Assembly: GCA_902797275.1 (NCBI GenBank)
Contig: CADBSI010000022.1
Span: 1-48,179 of the forward strand
Source: an uncultured Erysipelotrichaceae bacterium
Lineage (GTDB): Bacteria > Bacillota_I > Bacilli_A > RF39 > UBA660
DNA: 48,179 nt
Direction of reading: 5' to 3'
Shown here: positions 39,255 through 47,894 of the stretch, piece by piece
Layout of the letters: each line of letters begins with the position of its first letter
Position numbering within the stretch: the first letter of the stretch is position 1
Notes under the pieces: generated by a model
What the model was told of the DNA's origin: nothing
The model's input: the letters and a program-made list of their open reading frames with translations, nothing else
Databases searched by the model: none
Made by a program: the position numbers and the translations under genes

Positions 39255-39282
39255 TTTAAATTTCACAAAAGTAAGTTATAAT
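39255..39282 (+). promoter_or_regulatory. Promoter for the two-component operon
   Basis: TTTAAA (39255-39260), 16-base spacer and TATAAT (39277-39282), 18 bases before the response-regulator start. Confidence 0.6.
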
Positions 39283-39299
39283 AATACTTGGTGATTTTT

Positions 39300-39968
39300 A
39301 TGAATATATTAATTGTTGATGATGAAAAGTTATTAAGAGATGTTGTAAAAGAATATTGTTTAAAAGAAAATTATAAAGTATTTGAAGCTGAAAACGGTCT
39401 TGATGCTTTAGAAATAGTTGAAAATAATAGTATTGATTTAATTGTTCTTGATATTATGATGCCTAAAATGGATGGTTATACTTTCTTTAAAGAATTAAAA
39501 AATAAAGAAAATATTCCAACAATTATTTTAAGTGCTAGAAATGATGAGTATGATAAGTTATTAGGTTTTGATCTTGGAATAGATGATTATTTAACTAAAC
39601 CATTCTCCCCAAGAGAGTTGATGGCTCGAATTAAAGCTATTTTAAAAAGAACAAAACTAAGTAATTTAGATAGTACATTTACTTATAAAGGTCTTAAAAT
39701 AGATTTTACAGGACGAGTATTATATATAGATGATAAAGAAGTATATTTAACTCCTAAAGAATTTGATTTATTAACCTACTTTGTTAAAAATCCTAATAAA
39801 GCTATTACAAGAGATGAATTATTAAATAAAGTTTGGGGTTATGATTACTTTGGTGATGATAGAACTATTGATAGTCATATTAAAATACTTCGTAATAACT
39901 TATCAGAATATAGAGATTTAATTATTACAATTAGAGGAATAGGATATAAGTTTGTATATGAAAAATAA
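39300..39968 (+). CDS. OmpR/PhoP-family response regulator
   Basis: A 222-residue DNA-binding regulator. The receiver domain has the acidic pair Asp7/Asp8 (ILIVDDEK), phospho-acceptor Asp51 (LIVLDIMMPKMDGY) and the conserved Lys in DDYLTKPFSPREL. The C-terminal winged helix has LTPKEFDLLTYFVKNPNKAI, LLNKVWGYDYFGDDRTIDSH and IRGIGYKF, as in VanR/PhoP-type proteins. The ATG at 39300 follows GGTGA; an in-frame TTG at 39288 overlaps that site. Its end overlaps the kinase gene by 11 bases. The signal sensed is unknown. Confidence 0.95.
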   Translation: MNILIVDDEKLLRDVVKEYCLKENYKVFEAENGLDALEIVENNSIDLIVLDIMMPKMDGYTFFKELKNKENIPTIILSARNDEYDKLLGFDLGIDDYLTKPFSPRELMARIKAILKRTKLSNLDSTFTYKGLKIDFTGRVLYIDDKEVYLTPKEFDLLTYFVKNPNKAITRDELLNKVWGYDYFGDDRTIDSHIKILRNNLSEYRDLIITIRGIGYKFVYEK

Positions 39969-41340
39969 GAGTTTGATTTTAAAAATATTTATTTATTTAA
40001 GTATATTTACTTGTATTATTTTATTCTTAATTTGGTTATTTCAAATAATTTTATTAAATAGGTATTATGAATATTATAAAACTAATGAAATAACTGATAC
40101 TATTAATTTAATAAAAAAACAAAGTAATAGTGATACTTTATATGAAACTTTAGAGAAAGTCTCTTATAATACTGATTTTTGTATTGAAATTGTAAAGAAT
40201 AAAGAAACAACTTATTCTAGTATTCAAGATAATAAAGGTTGTATAAATACTAATAGTAGTACTAAAGTAGTTAAAAATAAATTAGATTTTATTAATAGTG
40301 GTAAAGATTATTTTAAATTAAAAATAATAAATCCTAAGTTTAATAATTTAACTCTTTTATATGGTGTTAAGTTAGATAATAGTAATTATGTTTTTTTAAA
40401 TACTTCTCTAGAACCTCTTAATTCTACTTTAAATATTTTAAGAGAACAATTATTAATTGTTAGTGTTATTGTTATTATTTTATCTATTATAATTGCTTAT
40501 TTTATTTCTAAATCTTTATCTAAACCCATTAGTGAATTAACAACTTCTGCTAAGAAATTATCAGATGGTAATTATAATACTAATTTTAAAGTAAATACTG
40601 ATATTTATGAAATAAATGAACTTGCAACTACTCTTGATTATGCTAAAAATGTTTTAAAGAAAACTGATGAACTTAGAAGAGATTTATTAAGTAATGTTTC
40701 CCATGATTTGAAAACTCCTTTAACTATGATTAAAGCATATGCTGAGATGGAAAAAGATTTTCCTGATGGGGAAAAACATGATAGTAATATGGATATTATA
40801 ATTGAAGAAGTTGATAGATTAACTATTCTTGTAAATGATATTTTAAATTTATCTAAGCTTGAAAGTAATATTGAAAAGTTAAATCTTGAAACATTTGATA
40901 TAACTAAGTTAATAAATACTATTTTAAATCGTTTTAAAATATTTGAGCTTACCAAGAACTATGAATTTATTTTTAATACCAATGAAGAAATTTTAATAAA
41001 TGCTGATAAACAAAAGATGGAACAAGTTATTTATAATTTAGTTGGAAATGCTATTAATTATACAGGAAGTGATAACAAAGTATATATTAATTTGATTAAA
41101 GAAAAGAAAAAAATTAGAATTGAAATAAAAGATACTGGTAAAGGTATTAAAAAAGAAGAAACAGATAAAGTCTGGGATAAATATTATAAAACTGAAAAGA
41201 ATTATAAAAGAAATACAGTTGGAACAGGAATTGGGTTATCAATTGTTAAAAATATTTTTATTTTACATGGTTTTAAATATGGAATTATTTCTGAAGAAAA
41301 AAAAGGATCAACTTTTTGGTTTGAAATACCAAATAAGTGA
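39958..41340 (+). CDS. Membrane sensor histidine kinase
   Basis: A 460-residue kinase partner of the upstream regulator. Membrane segments at about 8-30 and 166-183 flank a 135-residue extracellular sensor domain. A HAMP domain (about 184-236) precedes HisKA with His249 in LLSNVSHDLKTPLTMIKAY. HATPase motifs follow: N box NLVGNAINYTG, G1 IKDTGKGIKKEE and G2 GTGIGLSIVKNIFILHG. The ATG at 39958 lies within the end of the regulator gene. The sensor domain has two Cys (75 and 95) that could form a disulphide. The gene ends eight bases from the convergent pseudopilin gene. Confidence 0.94.
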   Translation: MKNKSLILKIFIYLSIFTCIILFLIWLFQIILLNRYYEYYKTNEITDTINLIKKQSNSDTLYETLEKVSYNTDFCIEIVKNKETTYSSIQDNKGCINTNSSTKVVKNKLDFINSGKDYFKLKIINPKFNNLTLLYGVKLDNSNYVFLNTSLEPLNSTLNILREQLLIVSVIVIILSIIIAYFISKSLSKPISELTTSAKKLSDGNYNTNFKVNTDIYEINELATTLDYAKNVLKKTDELRRDLLSNVSHDLKTPLTMIKAYAEMEKDFPDGEKHDSNMDIIIEEVDRLTILVNDILNLSKLESNIEKLNLETFDITKLINTILNRFKIFELTKNYEFIFNTNEEILINADKQKMEQVIYNLVGNAINYTGSDNKVYINLIKEKKKIRIEIKDTGKGIKKEETDKVWDKYYKTEKNYKRNTVGTGIGLSIVKNIFILHGFKYGIISEEKKGSTFWFEIPNK

Positions 41341-41347
41341 TTCTTTT

Positions 41348-41704
41348 TTAATAGTCTTGGCATGTTGATGGAACACTAATACCATCATCTTGGAAAACAA
41401 CACTTTCTACATTTTTACATACTAAATAAGCTTTCATGGTACTAATTTCAACATAGCCATTACAAGTAATTTTATTATTTATCTTTGGTAGTCCTAATTC
41501 ATTTAAACAAACATAAGTTTTATTTTTGTAATTAGGAATTGTTTTAGTATACTCTACCATCATATCTTTATAAGTATTATATTGCTTATTCTGATTAGAA
41601 TTATAAATACTTCTAACACTTGGAAATATCAATAACATTATTAAAGATAATAAAACAATAACTGCAAGTAATTCAACTAAAGTAAAACCTTTATTTTTTT
41701 TCAT
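41348..41704 (-). CDS. Type IV pilin-like (ComGC/GspG-type) pseudopilin
   Basis: A 118-residue protein with a class III prepilin signal: KKNKGFTLVELLAVIVLLSL, cleaved after Gly6 so that Phe is the first mature residue, with the key Glu at mature position 5. A hydrophobic helix (about 7-27) is followed by a small globular domain with four Cys (near 66, 79, 95 and 114) that could form two disulphides. AGGTGGTC precedes the ATG. It stands alone: no ComGA/GspE, GspF or prepilin peptidase is near, and the Tad genes 1.5 kb away use a different pilin class. Confidence 0.88.
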   Translation of the reverse strand: MKKNKGFTLVELLAVIVLLSLIMLLIFPSVRSIYNSNQNKQYNTYKDMMVEYTKTIPNYKNKTYVCLNELGLPKINNKITCNGYVEISTMKAYLVCKNVESVVFQDDGISVPSTCQDY

Positions 41705-41747
41705 ATGACCACCTTTATTTTACTTTTCTAGTATACCAAAAAAAGTT

Positions 41748-41784
41748 AAAAAAAAATAGATATTTTAATAAATTATCTATTTTT
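41748..41784 (-). terminator. Terminator of yebC-queH
   Basis: Perfect 11-bp stem AAAAATAGATA/TATCTATTTTT (41784-41774 with 41762-41752), 11-base loop and a T-run of nine on the minus strand. It overlaps the queH stop codon. Confidence 0.82.
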
Positions 41785-42379
41785 AATTTTCTCTTTTAGA
41801 AAATTTACACCCACAATAATCTTGTCTATATAAATTATATTCATGAGATAAAACTATACTTCTTTTATAACCTTCTTTTTTCTTAAAATCAGAATATAAA
41901 TAATTAACATGATAAATGTTTTCTAACTCAGCTCCTATTTCATTTATTATTTTACTATTTTTAAAAGGACTAATAGTAAGAGTTGTTGTTATAAAATCAA
42001 AGTTATGTTTTTTAGCATAGATAAAAGATTTTTCAAGTCTTAATCTATAACATTTAAAGCAACGACTTCCTCCTTCTTTTTCTTGTTCAAGTCCTTCTAT
42101 TATATCTAAATAGTCTTGATTATTATAACCAAGGGAAACTACTTTAACTGGATTTTTAGTTTTAAAACATTTAACAAATTTTAACAATTCTTGAAGTCTT
42201 TTATTATATTCTTCAAGAGTATCAATATTTGGATTATAAAAAAGAATTGTTATATCAAAGTAGTTGCTTAAATACTCAATAACATAACTAGAACAAGGAG
42301 CACAACAGGCATGTAAAAGTAATGTTTTTTTACCATTTAAATTTTTTAAAGTATTTTCTAAAACAATTTGATAATTCAT
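41783..42379 (-). CDS. queH: Epoxyqueuosine reductase QueH
   Basis: Carries out the last step of queuosine synthesis in tRNA, reducing epoxyqueuosine; QueH (DUF208) replaces QueG in many anaerobes. The 198-residue protein has the tandem Cys motif LLHACCAPCSS (Cys25, Cys26, Cys29), FYNPNI, GGSRCFKCYRLRLEKSF, TTTLTISPFKNSK and the C-terminal YCGCKFSKR, which together supply the metal and Fe-S ligands of the family. The start overlaps the yebC stop by one base (TAATG). The organism therefore likely modifies tRNA with Q, perhaps by salvage; no other que gene is in the window. Confidence 0.94.
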   Translation of the reverse strand: MNYQIVLENTLKNLNGKKTLLLHACCAPCSSYVIEYLSNYFDITILFYNPNIDTLEEYNKRLQELLKFVKCFKTKNPVKVVSLGYNNQDYLDIIEGLEQEKEGGSRCFKCYRLRLEKSFIYAKKHNFDFITTTLTISPFKNSKIINEIGAELENIYHVNYLYSDFKKKEGYKRSIVLSHEYNLYRQDYCGCKFSKREN

Positions 42380-43098
42380 TAGATATCTAGATTATGATAA
42401 ACACTTGAAACATCATCAATATCTTCTAAAGCTTCAATTAAACTCATTACTTTTTCTGTGTCTTCTTCATCTAAAGCAATTTTATTGGAAGCAACATAAC
42501 TTACTTCACTTCTTAAAAAGTCTTTTATACCACTTTCTTCAAAAGAAGCTTTAACATTCAAGAAATTTTCAGGTTCTGTATAAATTACATAGGTATCACC
42601 ACAATCAACTACATCTAAACTATCAGCTCTAATTGCAATATCCATAATTTCATCAAAGTTATCATTGGCTTCTATTTCAATTACGCCAAGTCTTTTAAAC
42701 ATATAACTAACTGAACCATCAGTTCCTAGATTTCCTCCTCTTTTAGTAAGAGTTGATCTAACAAGCATAGCAGTTCTATTTTTATTATCAGTTAAGCAAT
42801 CAATCATAATTGCTATTCCGTGAGGAGCGTATCCTTCATACCTAATACTTTCAAAATTAACATCACTGTTAGCCCCTACTGCTTTATCAATAGCTTTTTG
42901 AATATTATCTTTTGGCATATTGTTACTTCTTGCCTTTTCAATAACCATTCTAAGACCGGGATTTGTATCTGGATCGCCATTAGTACCCTTAGCAGCTACT
43001 TGAATTTCTTTAGATATTTTTTGAAATATTTTTCCTCTTTCGGCATCTATTAAACCTTTTTTACGGTGTATTGTTGCCCATTTAGAATGTCCACTCAT
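42379..43098 (-). CDS. yebC: YebC/PmpR family protein
   Basis: YebC proteins were long listed as transcription regulators; recent work assigns members a role in translation of proline-rich stretches. The 239-residue protein begins MSGHSKWATIHRKKGLIDAE and has KIFQKISKEIQVAAK, GLRMVIEKARSNNMPKDNIQ, YEGYAPHGIAIMIDCLTDNKNRT and a normal C-terminal domain. AAAGGAGAATTT precedes the ATG at 43098. Its start and length match the family. Confidence 0.95.
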   Translation of the reverse strand: MSGHSKWATIHRKKGLIDAERGKIFQKISKEIQVAAKGTNGDPDTNPGLRMVIEKARSNNMPKDNIQKAIDKAVGANSDVNFESIRYEGYAPHGIAIMIDCLTDNKNRTAMLVRSTLTKRGGNLGTDGSVSYMFKRLGVIEIEANDNFDEIMDIAIRADSLDVVDCGDTYVIYTEPENFLNVKASFEESGIKDFLRSEVSYVASNKIALDEEDTEKVMSLIEALEDIDDVSSVYHNLDI

Positions 43099-43121
43099 AA
43101 ATTCTCCTTTCAAACTACTCT

Positions 43122-43150
43122 ATTTTATCAAATTTTTTCTAAATAGTCTA
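43122..43150 (-). promoter_or_regulatory. Promoter for yebC-queH
   Basis: TAGACT (43150-43145), 17-base spacer and extended TGATAAAAT (TAAAAT at 43127-43122) on the minus strand. Confidence 0.68.
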
Positions 43151-43189
43151 TAATAAAAACAAATAAATATTACTTTAAGTTTTCATACT

Positions 43190-43224
43190 AAAAAAATTAG
43201 CTTACCTGCTAAACTAATTTTTTT
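43190..43224 (-). terminator. Terminator of the Tad operon
   Basis: Outer 11-bp stem AAAAAAATTAG/CTAATTTTTTT (43224-43214 with 43200-43190) extended by a G-T pair and TTA/TAA, loop GCAGG. The A-run and T-run inside the arms make it able to act in both directions. It overlaps the tadC stop. Confidence 0.82.
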
Positions 43225-43918
43225 AACCAAAATAATTTAAAATAACTGGTCCAAGTATTAAAAGTAGAAGCAAAGGTATAAAAAATATAACTGATATAAT
43301 ACTTATTTTAAGAGGTAATTTACTAATTCTAGCTCGATTTTCTAGAACTATTTTTTCTCTTATATAATCTATTTGATTATATAAAGTATCTATTATATTA
43401 TTACCAAATAAATTAGATTCTCTTATATTTAAAATTATATTATTAATCGTATCACTTGGAATTCTTTCTTTTAAAAGAGTTAAAGCTTCATCTAAACTTT
43501 TTCCCATTTCAACTTCTCTTATTACTTCCCTAAATTCTAAAGCTAATTCATTATCAATACTATTACTTGTAGTTTTAATAGCTTTTATTAAGTTATTTCC
43601 AGATTCAATTGACAAAGCCAATATTTCAAAGAAATACATAGCTTGATAATCTAATCTTCTTCCTCTTTTTTTAATCTTAGTATTAAAATAAAGATTAGGT
43701 AAAAAAACATAATATAAATAAGTTAAAATAGGTGCTAAAATATAACCAAAATTATTTAAGAATAAAATCATAATAAATAAGAAAATACTAGTAATTATTC
43801 TTAAAGTCATAAAAGTATAAGCATTATGCTTAGCATTAATTCCTAATAATTTAATTTTTTTATTTAAACTATTAATAGTTTTCTCACGATAAATTAAATT
43901 TAACATATTATTATTCAT
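43223..43918 (-). CDS. tadC: Tad pilus platform protein TadC
   Basis: A 231-residue inner-membrane protein of the T2SSF (GspF) family. With TadB it forms the membrane platform on which the ATPase turns. Membrane segments lie near 33-52 and 56-72 and at the C-terminus (about 205-228). Between them is the soluble T2SSF bundle with LDYQAMYFFEILALSIESGN and a second stretch, FREVIREVEMGKSLDEALTL, followed by ERIPSDTINNIILNIRESN. The ATG at 43918 follows GGTGA five bases upstream; a GTG nine bases earlier lies at the ribosome binding site. It overlaps the end of tadB by eight bases. Confidence 0.9.
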   Translation of the reverse strand: MNNNMLNLIYREKTINSLNKKIKLLGINAKHNAYTFMTLRIITSIFLFIMILFLNNFGYILAPILTYLYYVFLPNLYFNTKIKKRGRRLDYQAMYFFEILALSIESGNNLIKAIKTTSNSIDNELALEFREVIREVEMGKSLDEALTLLKERIPSDTINNIILNIRESNLFGNNIIDTLYNQIDYIREKIVLENRARISKLPLKISIISVIFFIPLLLLLILGPVILNYFG

Positions 43919-44924
43919 GATAATCACCCATCTTCATTATTCTTTTAATAACTATTATATAAGTAATATATAAAATTAAACAAGTAATAACTATTAAAAT
44001 ACCTAAACTAGAATTAAATAAAGGATTAAAATAAGTATTATCTAAAAGATAAATAAATATTATAAAAACAATTGGTATAAATAATAAAACATAATATAAA
44101 AATTTACTAGCAGCTGTTAAATTATTAAGTTCATCTTTTAACTTTTTATTATTAAAGAAAGTTTTTTCAACACTTTCAAATACTTTAACAATATTACCTC
44201 CTGTTTCATTTAAAATTGTTAAAGAAGTAGTAATATATTTAGCATCATTAACTTTAACTCTTTCTTCAAATCTTTTAAAAACAACATCTAAACTTAAACC
44301 ATAGTTAAGATCAACATACATTTTTTTAAATTCCAAACCAAGAGGAGAATCTAATTCACTTGAAACAAGTTCAATTGATTGCATAATACTTCTACCACTT
44401 TTAAAAGAATTATTCATAATAGTAATAGCTTTTAATAAATCATTTTCTCTTTCTCTTTTTAATAATTTACTTTTTGAAATTAAAAATATATCTAAAGTAT
44501 AAAAACCAATTAAAAAGGAAAATATTAATTGAATAAAAGTAAAACTTTCATTTTTAATGATATCAAATATTAAAACTAATAAAATAAATAAAAAACCTAT
44601 TATTAATTTTTTACTAACAAAATCCATTTTATCTAAATAATCTTTGTTTTCTTTATTAATATATTTTTTATATTTTAAAGAATATTTAATTAAAATTTTA
44701 TTTTTATATAATCTTTTAGATATTTTTCTAACTAATATATCATAACTATTAAAGATATTATCAAACAATTTAGGATCATGATTTTCTTTATATATACTAT
44801 ATTTTAATAATCTTTTATTAATTAAAACTTTTCTTCTTAAAAGTTTATAGTAATAGATAACTATTGCTAGTAAAAATAATAAAATTAATATTAAAACATA
44901 ATAACTTACTAATCGAATATTCAT
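43911..44924 (-). CDS. tadB: Tad pilus platform protein TadB
   Basis: A 337-residue T2SSF-family membrane protein, partner of TadC. Membrane segments lie near 7-27, 110-127, 132-151, 276-296 and 308-330. The soluble part has ERENDLLKAITIMNNSFKSG with SIMQSIELVSSELDSPLGLE and YGLSLDVVFKRFEERVKVND, then TSLTILNETGGNIVKVFESV, as in the family. It sits between the TadA ATPase and TadC in the standard order. AAGGAAGTAG precedes the ATG. Confidence 0.9.
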   Translation of the reverse strand: MNIRLVSYYVLILILLFLLAIVIYYYKLLRRKVLINKRLLKYSIYKENHDPKLFDNIFNSYDILVRKISKRLYKNKILIKYSLKYKKYINKENKDYLDKMDFVSKKLIIGFLFILLVLIFDIIKNESFTFIQLIFSFLIGFYTLDIFLISKSKLLKRERENDLLKAITIMNNSFKSGRSIMQSIELVSSELDSPLGLEFKKMYVDLNYGLSLDVVFKRFEERVKVNDAKYITTSLTILNETGGNIVKVFESVEKTFFNNKKLKDELNNLTAASKFLYYVLLFIPIVFIIFIYLLDNTYFNPLFNSSLGILIVITCLILYITYIIVIKRIMKMGDYHE

Positions 44925-44940
44925 CTACTACTTCCTTTCT

Positions 44941-46263
44941 TTATTTAAAAATATTATCAAGAGTTTTAATACCTTTATTTTTTATTTTAGATAATACTTT
45001 TACATCTTTAGTAATTAATTTAAATTCTCCGTCTACTTCATTTTCATTTGTTATACCAGTTTGTTCAAATTTAAATATTGAATTAAGAGAAATTTCTTGA
45101 TTTTTTATCCCAGTTATTTCAGCTATTTCAGTTATTTTTCTTCTACCATCACTTAATCTTGCTATGTTTACAACTATGTTAATAGCATCTTTTATATAAT
45201 CACGAATAGCTGATACAGGTATTTCTATTCCATTCATTAAAACCATTGTTTCTAAACGATTTAAAGCATCAATACAACCATTAGCATGAAGAGTTGTTAA
45301 ACTTCCTTCATGACCAGTATTCATAGCTTGAAGCATATCAAAGGCTTCTTTACCACGAACTTCGCCAACTATTATTCTATCAGGTCGCATTCTTAAAGAA
45401 TTTCTTACTAAATCACGAATTGTAACTTCACTTTTAGAATCATAATTATCAACTCTAGTTTCTAAAGAAATAACATGACTTTGCTTTAAACGAAGTTCAG
45501 CAGCATCTTCTATAGTTATTATTCTTTCATTATCAGATATGAAACTTGATAAAATATTTAAAATAGTAGTTTTACCAGATCCGGTTCCTCCACATACTAA
45601 AATATTTAAACGAGATTTAACACAGGCTTCTAAAAATAAAGCCATATCATTTGTCATTGTTCCATTACGAAGTAAATCTTCAATACTATTTAAATCTTCT
45701 TTAAACTTACGAATAGTTAAAATTGGTCCCTTCAATGATAAGGGAGGAATAATAGCATTTATTCTTGAGCCATCCCTAAGTCTTGCATCAACCATAGGAC
45801 TTGAAGAATCAATGGTTCTTCCAAGAGGTCCTACTATCTTTTGAATAGTTCTTAAAATATGATTAGAATTAATAAAAGATATACTTTCATCTTTAACTAA
45901 CTTACCATTTATTTCAACATACACTTCATCTGGAGCATTTACCATGATTTCAGTTACATTTTTATCTTTTAAAAGTTCGGTAATTGGTCCATAACCATTT
46001 ATTTCATTATCAATTAAATTAAATACATAACTACGTTTAAGATTAGATATATCACTTCCTAAATATTTATCTATTTCATAGTTTATATATTCATTTAAAT
46101 TATAACCATTTGGTATATTATTATCAATTATATTTTGAATTATAATATTTCTTAATTCATCTAATTTATCTTTTTCTTTAAATACTTCATAGTCAGTTTT
46201 TATATCAGGAAGATTATTTTTAACATTAACATAAAACTCACTTGAAAAACTTTTACTTTTCAT
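44941..46263 (-). CDS. tadA: Tad pilus ATPase TadA (CpaF family)
   Basis: A 440-residue secretion ATPase that drives pilus assembly. Key motifs: N-terminal NEINGYGPITELLKDKNVTE with IMVNAPDEVYVEINGKL, Walker A VCGGTGSGKTTILNILS, the Asp-box IITIEDAAELRL, Walker B RPDRIIVGEVRGKEAFDMLQ and the His-box GHEGSLTTLHANGCIDALNR. This is the CpaF subfamily, also used by Firmicute Tad systems. GAGGGGG precedes the ATG, which overlaps the end of tadZ by 11 bases. Confidence 0.95.
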   Translation of the reverse strand: MKSKSFSSEFYVNVKNNLPDIKTDYEVFKEKDKLDELRNIIIQNIIDNNIPNGYNLNEYINYEIDKYLGSDISNLKRSYVFNLIDNEINGYGPITELLKDKNVTEIMVNAPDEVYVEINGKLVKDESISFINSNHILRTIQKIVGPLGRTIDSSSPMVDARLRDGSRINAIIPPLSLKGPILTIRKFKEDLNSIEDLLRNGTMTNDMALFLEACVKSRLNILVCGGTGSGKTTILNILSSFISDNERIITIEDAAELRLKQSHVISLETRVDNYDSKSEVTIRDLVRNSLRMRPDRIIVGEVRGKEAFDMLQAMNTGHEGSLTTLHANGCIDALNRLETMVLMNGIEIPVSAIRDYIKDAINIVVNIARLSDGRRKITEIAEITGIKNQEISLNSIFKFEQTGITNENEVDGEFKLITKDVKVLSKIKNKGIKTLDNIFK

Positions 46264-47014
46264 GACAATCCCCCTCTTTTAATAAATCAAGAGCTATTTT
46301 TTCTAATAATTTATATTCTTTATCACCTAATACCTTACTTAAAGTAAGAATAGATCCAGCTAGAACATATTTATCAATTGTTTTTATAAAGAAACTTTCA
46401 TTTAAACGATAAGAAATATTATATTCTAGAAAAGATCTTATATCATATAAAGAAAAATATTTTTCTTCTACATTAATACCTTCATTTAATAAAATTCTAA
46501 GATCCGTAAAATTAATATCTTTACATATATTAATAAATGATTTAGTATTAACAAGATCAATAGGATCATTAGTCATAATGCTTAAAATAGTATCCGACTC
46601 ATCATAAATAACTATATTTAAATCCATTAATACGTGAGAAGTATCAATTAAAACAACATCATAACTATATTTAGCATAATTAACTATTTGTTCTATGTAT
46701 TTTAGATTAATTAAAGTAGCTTGACGGGGATCTTTACAACTTGCAAGAACAGATATATTATCATTATATTTAGTTACATAATTATTAAATTCTTTAAAAC
46801 GATTATTACTAATATCATCAACTAAGTTAAAGATATTTTTATTAGGTTCAAGATTTAAGCTAACAGATATGCTATTGGTGTATAAATCAAAGTCTAAAAT
46901 AATTATTTTTTTATTTAAATTACTATAAACCCCAGCTAGATTTAAAAGATTAGTAGTCTTACCTACCCCACCTTTTCTACTTGTTATAGTAATAACTTTT
47001 CCAACACTTGTCAT
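46253..47014 (-). CDS. tadZ: TadZ/CpaE-type MinD-like ATPase
   Basis: A 253-residue P-loop ATPase of the MinD/ParA superfamily that usually places the Tad machine at its site in the cell. The protein starts VGKVITITSRKGGVGKTTNL (deviant Walker A with the signature Lys), then KIIILDFDLYTNSISVSLNL and VVLIDTSHVLMDLN (Walker B). It lacks the N-terminal receiver-like domain of larger CpaE proteins. AGAGGTT lies before the ATG. Its position before the CpaF ATPase supports the assignment. Confidence 0.9.
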   Translation of the reverse strand: MTSVGKVITITSRKGGVGKTTNLLNLAGVYSNLNKKIIILDFDLYTNSISVSLNLEPNKNIFNLVDDISNNRFKEFNNYVTKYNDNISVLASCKDPRQATLINLKYIEQIVNYAKYSYDVVLIDTSHVLMDLNIVIYDESDTILSIMTNDPIDLVNTKSFINICKDINFTDLRILLNEGINVEEKYFSLYDIRSFLEYNISYRLNESFFIKTIDKYVLAGSILTLSKVLGDKEYKLLEKIALDLLKEGDCHEK

Positions 47015-47021
47015 ATAACCT

Positions 47022-47519
47022 CTAACAATCTATGATATCAAAACGAGTTCGATAATCACTTAATACTTTTTTAGTATTTTTATCAATTATTATATAATCT
47101 TTATACTTCTTTTCCCCTTCAACCATGATAACTATTACTTCTGTACCTTTTTTTATTTTAGTATTAACTGGGTATAAATAATCAATAAAAACATCATCAC
47201 GACCATTTATTTCACAAACATAATAATATAAGAAATGCTCTTTAGAAGATACTACAATACTATCAAAACATTTTATATCAGGATCATTATAATTATTTTT
47301 TTCAAGCTTTGGTATTAAAAAAACTATTACATATAAAAGGAATAATAAAATTATAACAAAGTAAAAATATCTAAAGTCAAGTGTTATTATCATACAAGTA
47401 ATAAGTGGTAAAATAAGACCAAATATATAAAATAAAACTAAAATATTTAACTTACTACGAAGTTGCATATTTAATAAAATTTCTCTTTCTTCTTTTGTGA
47501 TTTTACGCATTTTTTTCAT
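47022..47519 (-). CDS. Membrane protein of the Tad operon, unknown function
   Basis: A 165-residue protein with a basic start, two membrane segments (about 24-46 and 49-68) and a C-terminal domain of about 90 residues rich in beta-strand pattern (YVCEINGRDDVFIDYLYPV, KIKKGTEVIVIMVEGEKKYK). The TKIKKGTEVIVI stretch looks like a small barrel, but I assign no family. The best start is the ATG at 47519, nine bases after GGAG; an ATG at 47528 touches that site. It overlaps the end of tadE by 17 bases, which ties it to pilus assembly. Confidence 0.78.
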   Translation of the reverse strand: MKKMRKITKEEREILLNMQLRSKLNILVLFYIFGLILPLITCMIITLDFRYFYFVIILLFLLYVIVFLIPKLEKNNYNDPDIKCFDSIVVSSKEHFLYYYVCEINGRDDVFIDYLYPVNTKIKKGTEVIVIMVEGEKKYKDYIIIDKNTKKVLSDYRTRFDIIDC

Positions 47520-47835
47520 AATTTTCATCTCCTATTATCTTACTTGTTGAAACACAAGCAGGATCACCTAAAATTTTATTTAAACCTGGGGTGGTAATTG
47601 ATGTACATGATTTAAGTTCAATAAGAAGCCCATCACTAGTTTCTTTTTTATTTAAAAATATATCATAATTTTTATCTTTAATAGTATCAGTATTTTCTGA
47701 AACATTACTTAAAACACTTTCTAAGTGCATCTTCATAACATTAAGTTTACCAATATCAACAAGAGCAAGTATTATAAATATTAATATTGGTAAAATAAGA
47801 ATAAATTCTACTAAAGCTTGACCTTTTTTATTCAT
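47503..47835 (-). CDS. tadE: TadE-like pseudopilin
   Basis: A 110-residue protein with the TadE signature: a basic N-terminus, then NKKGQALVEFILILPILIFI, where Gly-Gln-Ala precedes VEF with the pilin-type Glu, one hydrophobic helix and a short extracellular domain. Two Cys (near 77 and 93) may pair. TadE-family minor pilins are processed by the TadV peptidase, which is not in the window. The ATG at 47835 lies seven bases after GGAG; the earlier ATG at 47841 is too close. Confidence 0.87.
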   Translation of the reverse strand: MNKKGQALVEFILILPILIFIILALVDIGKLNVMKMHLESVLSNVSENTDTIKDKNYDIFLNKKETSDGLLIELKSCTSITTPGLNKILGDPACVSTSKIIGDENYEKNA

Positions 47836-47846
47836 TTTCATACTCC

Positions 47847-47894
47847 TTTCAAAATATCTAAAAGATACTTTGAAAGAAATACAAAAGTATTTCT
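47847..47894 (-). promoter_or_regulatory. Two hairpins between the surface-protein gene and tadE
   Basis: First, AGAAATAC/GTATTTCT with a TTTT loop (47894-47887 with 47882-47875) right at the upstream stop. Second, a 13-bp stem with one G-T pair (47875-47863 with 47859-47847) and a three-base loop; its 3' arm ends at the tadE ribosome binding site. No strong U-run follows, so attenuation, RNA processing or translational control is more likely than full termination. Confidence 0.6.
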
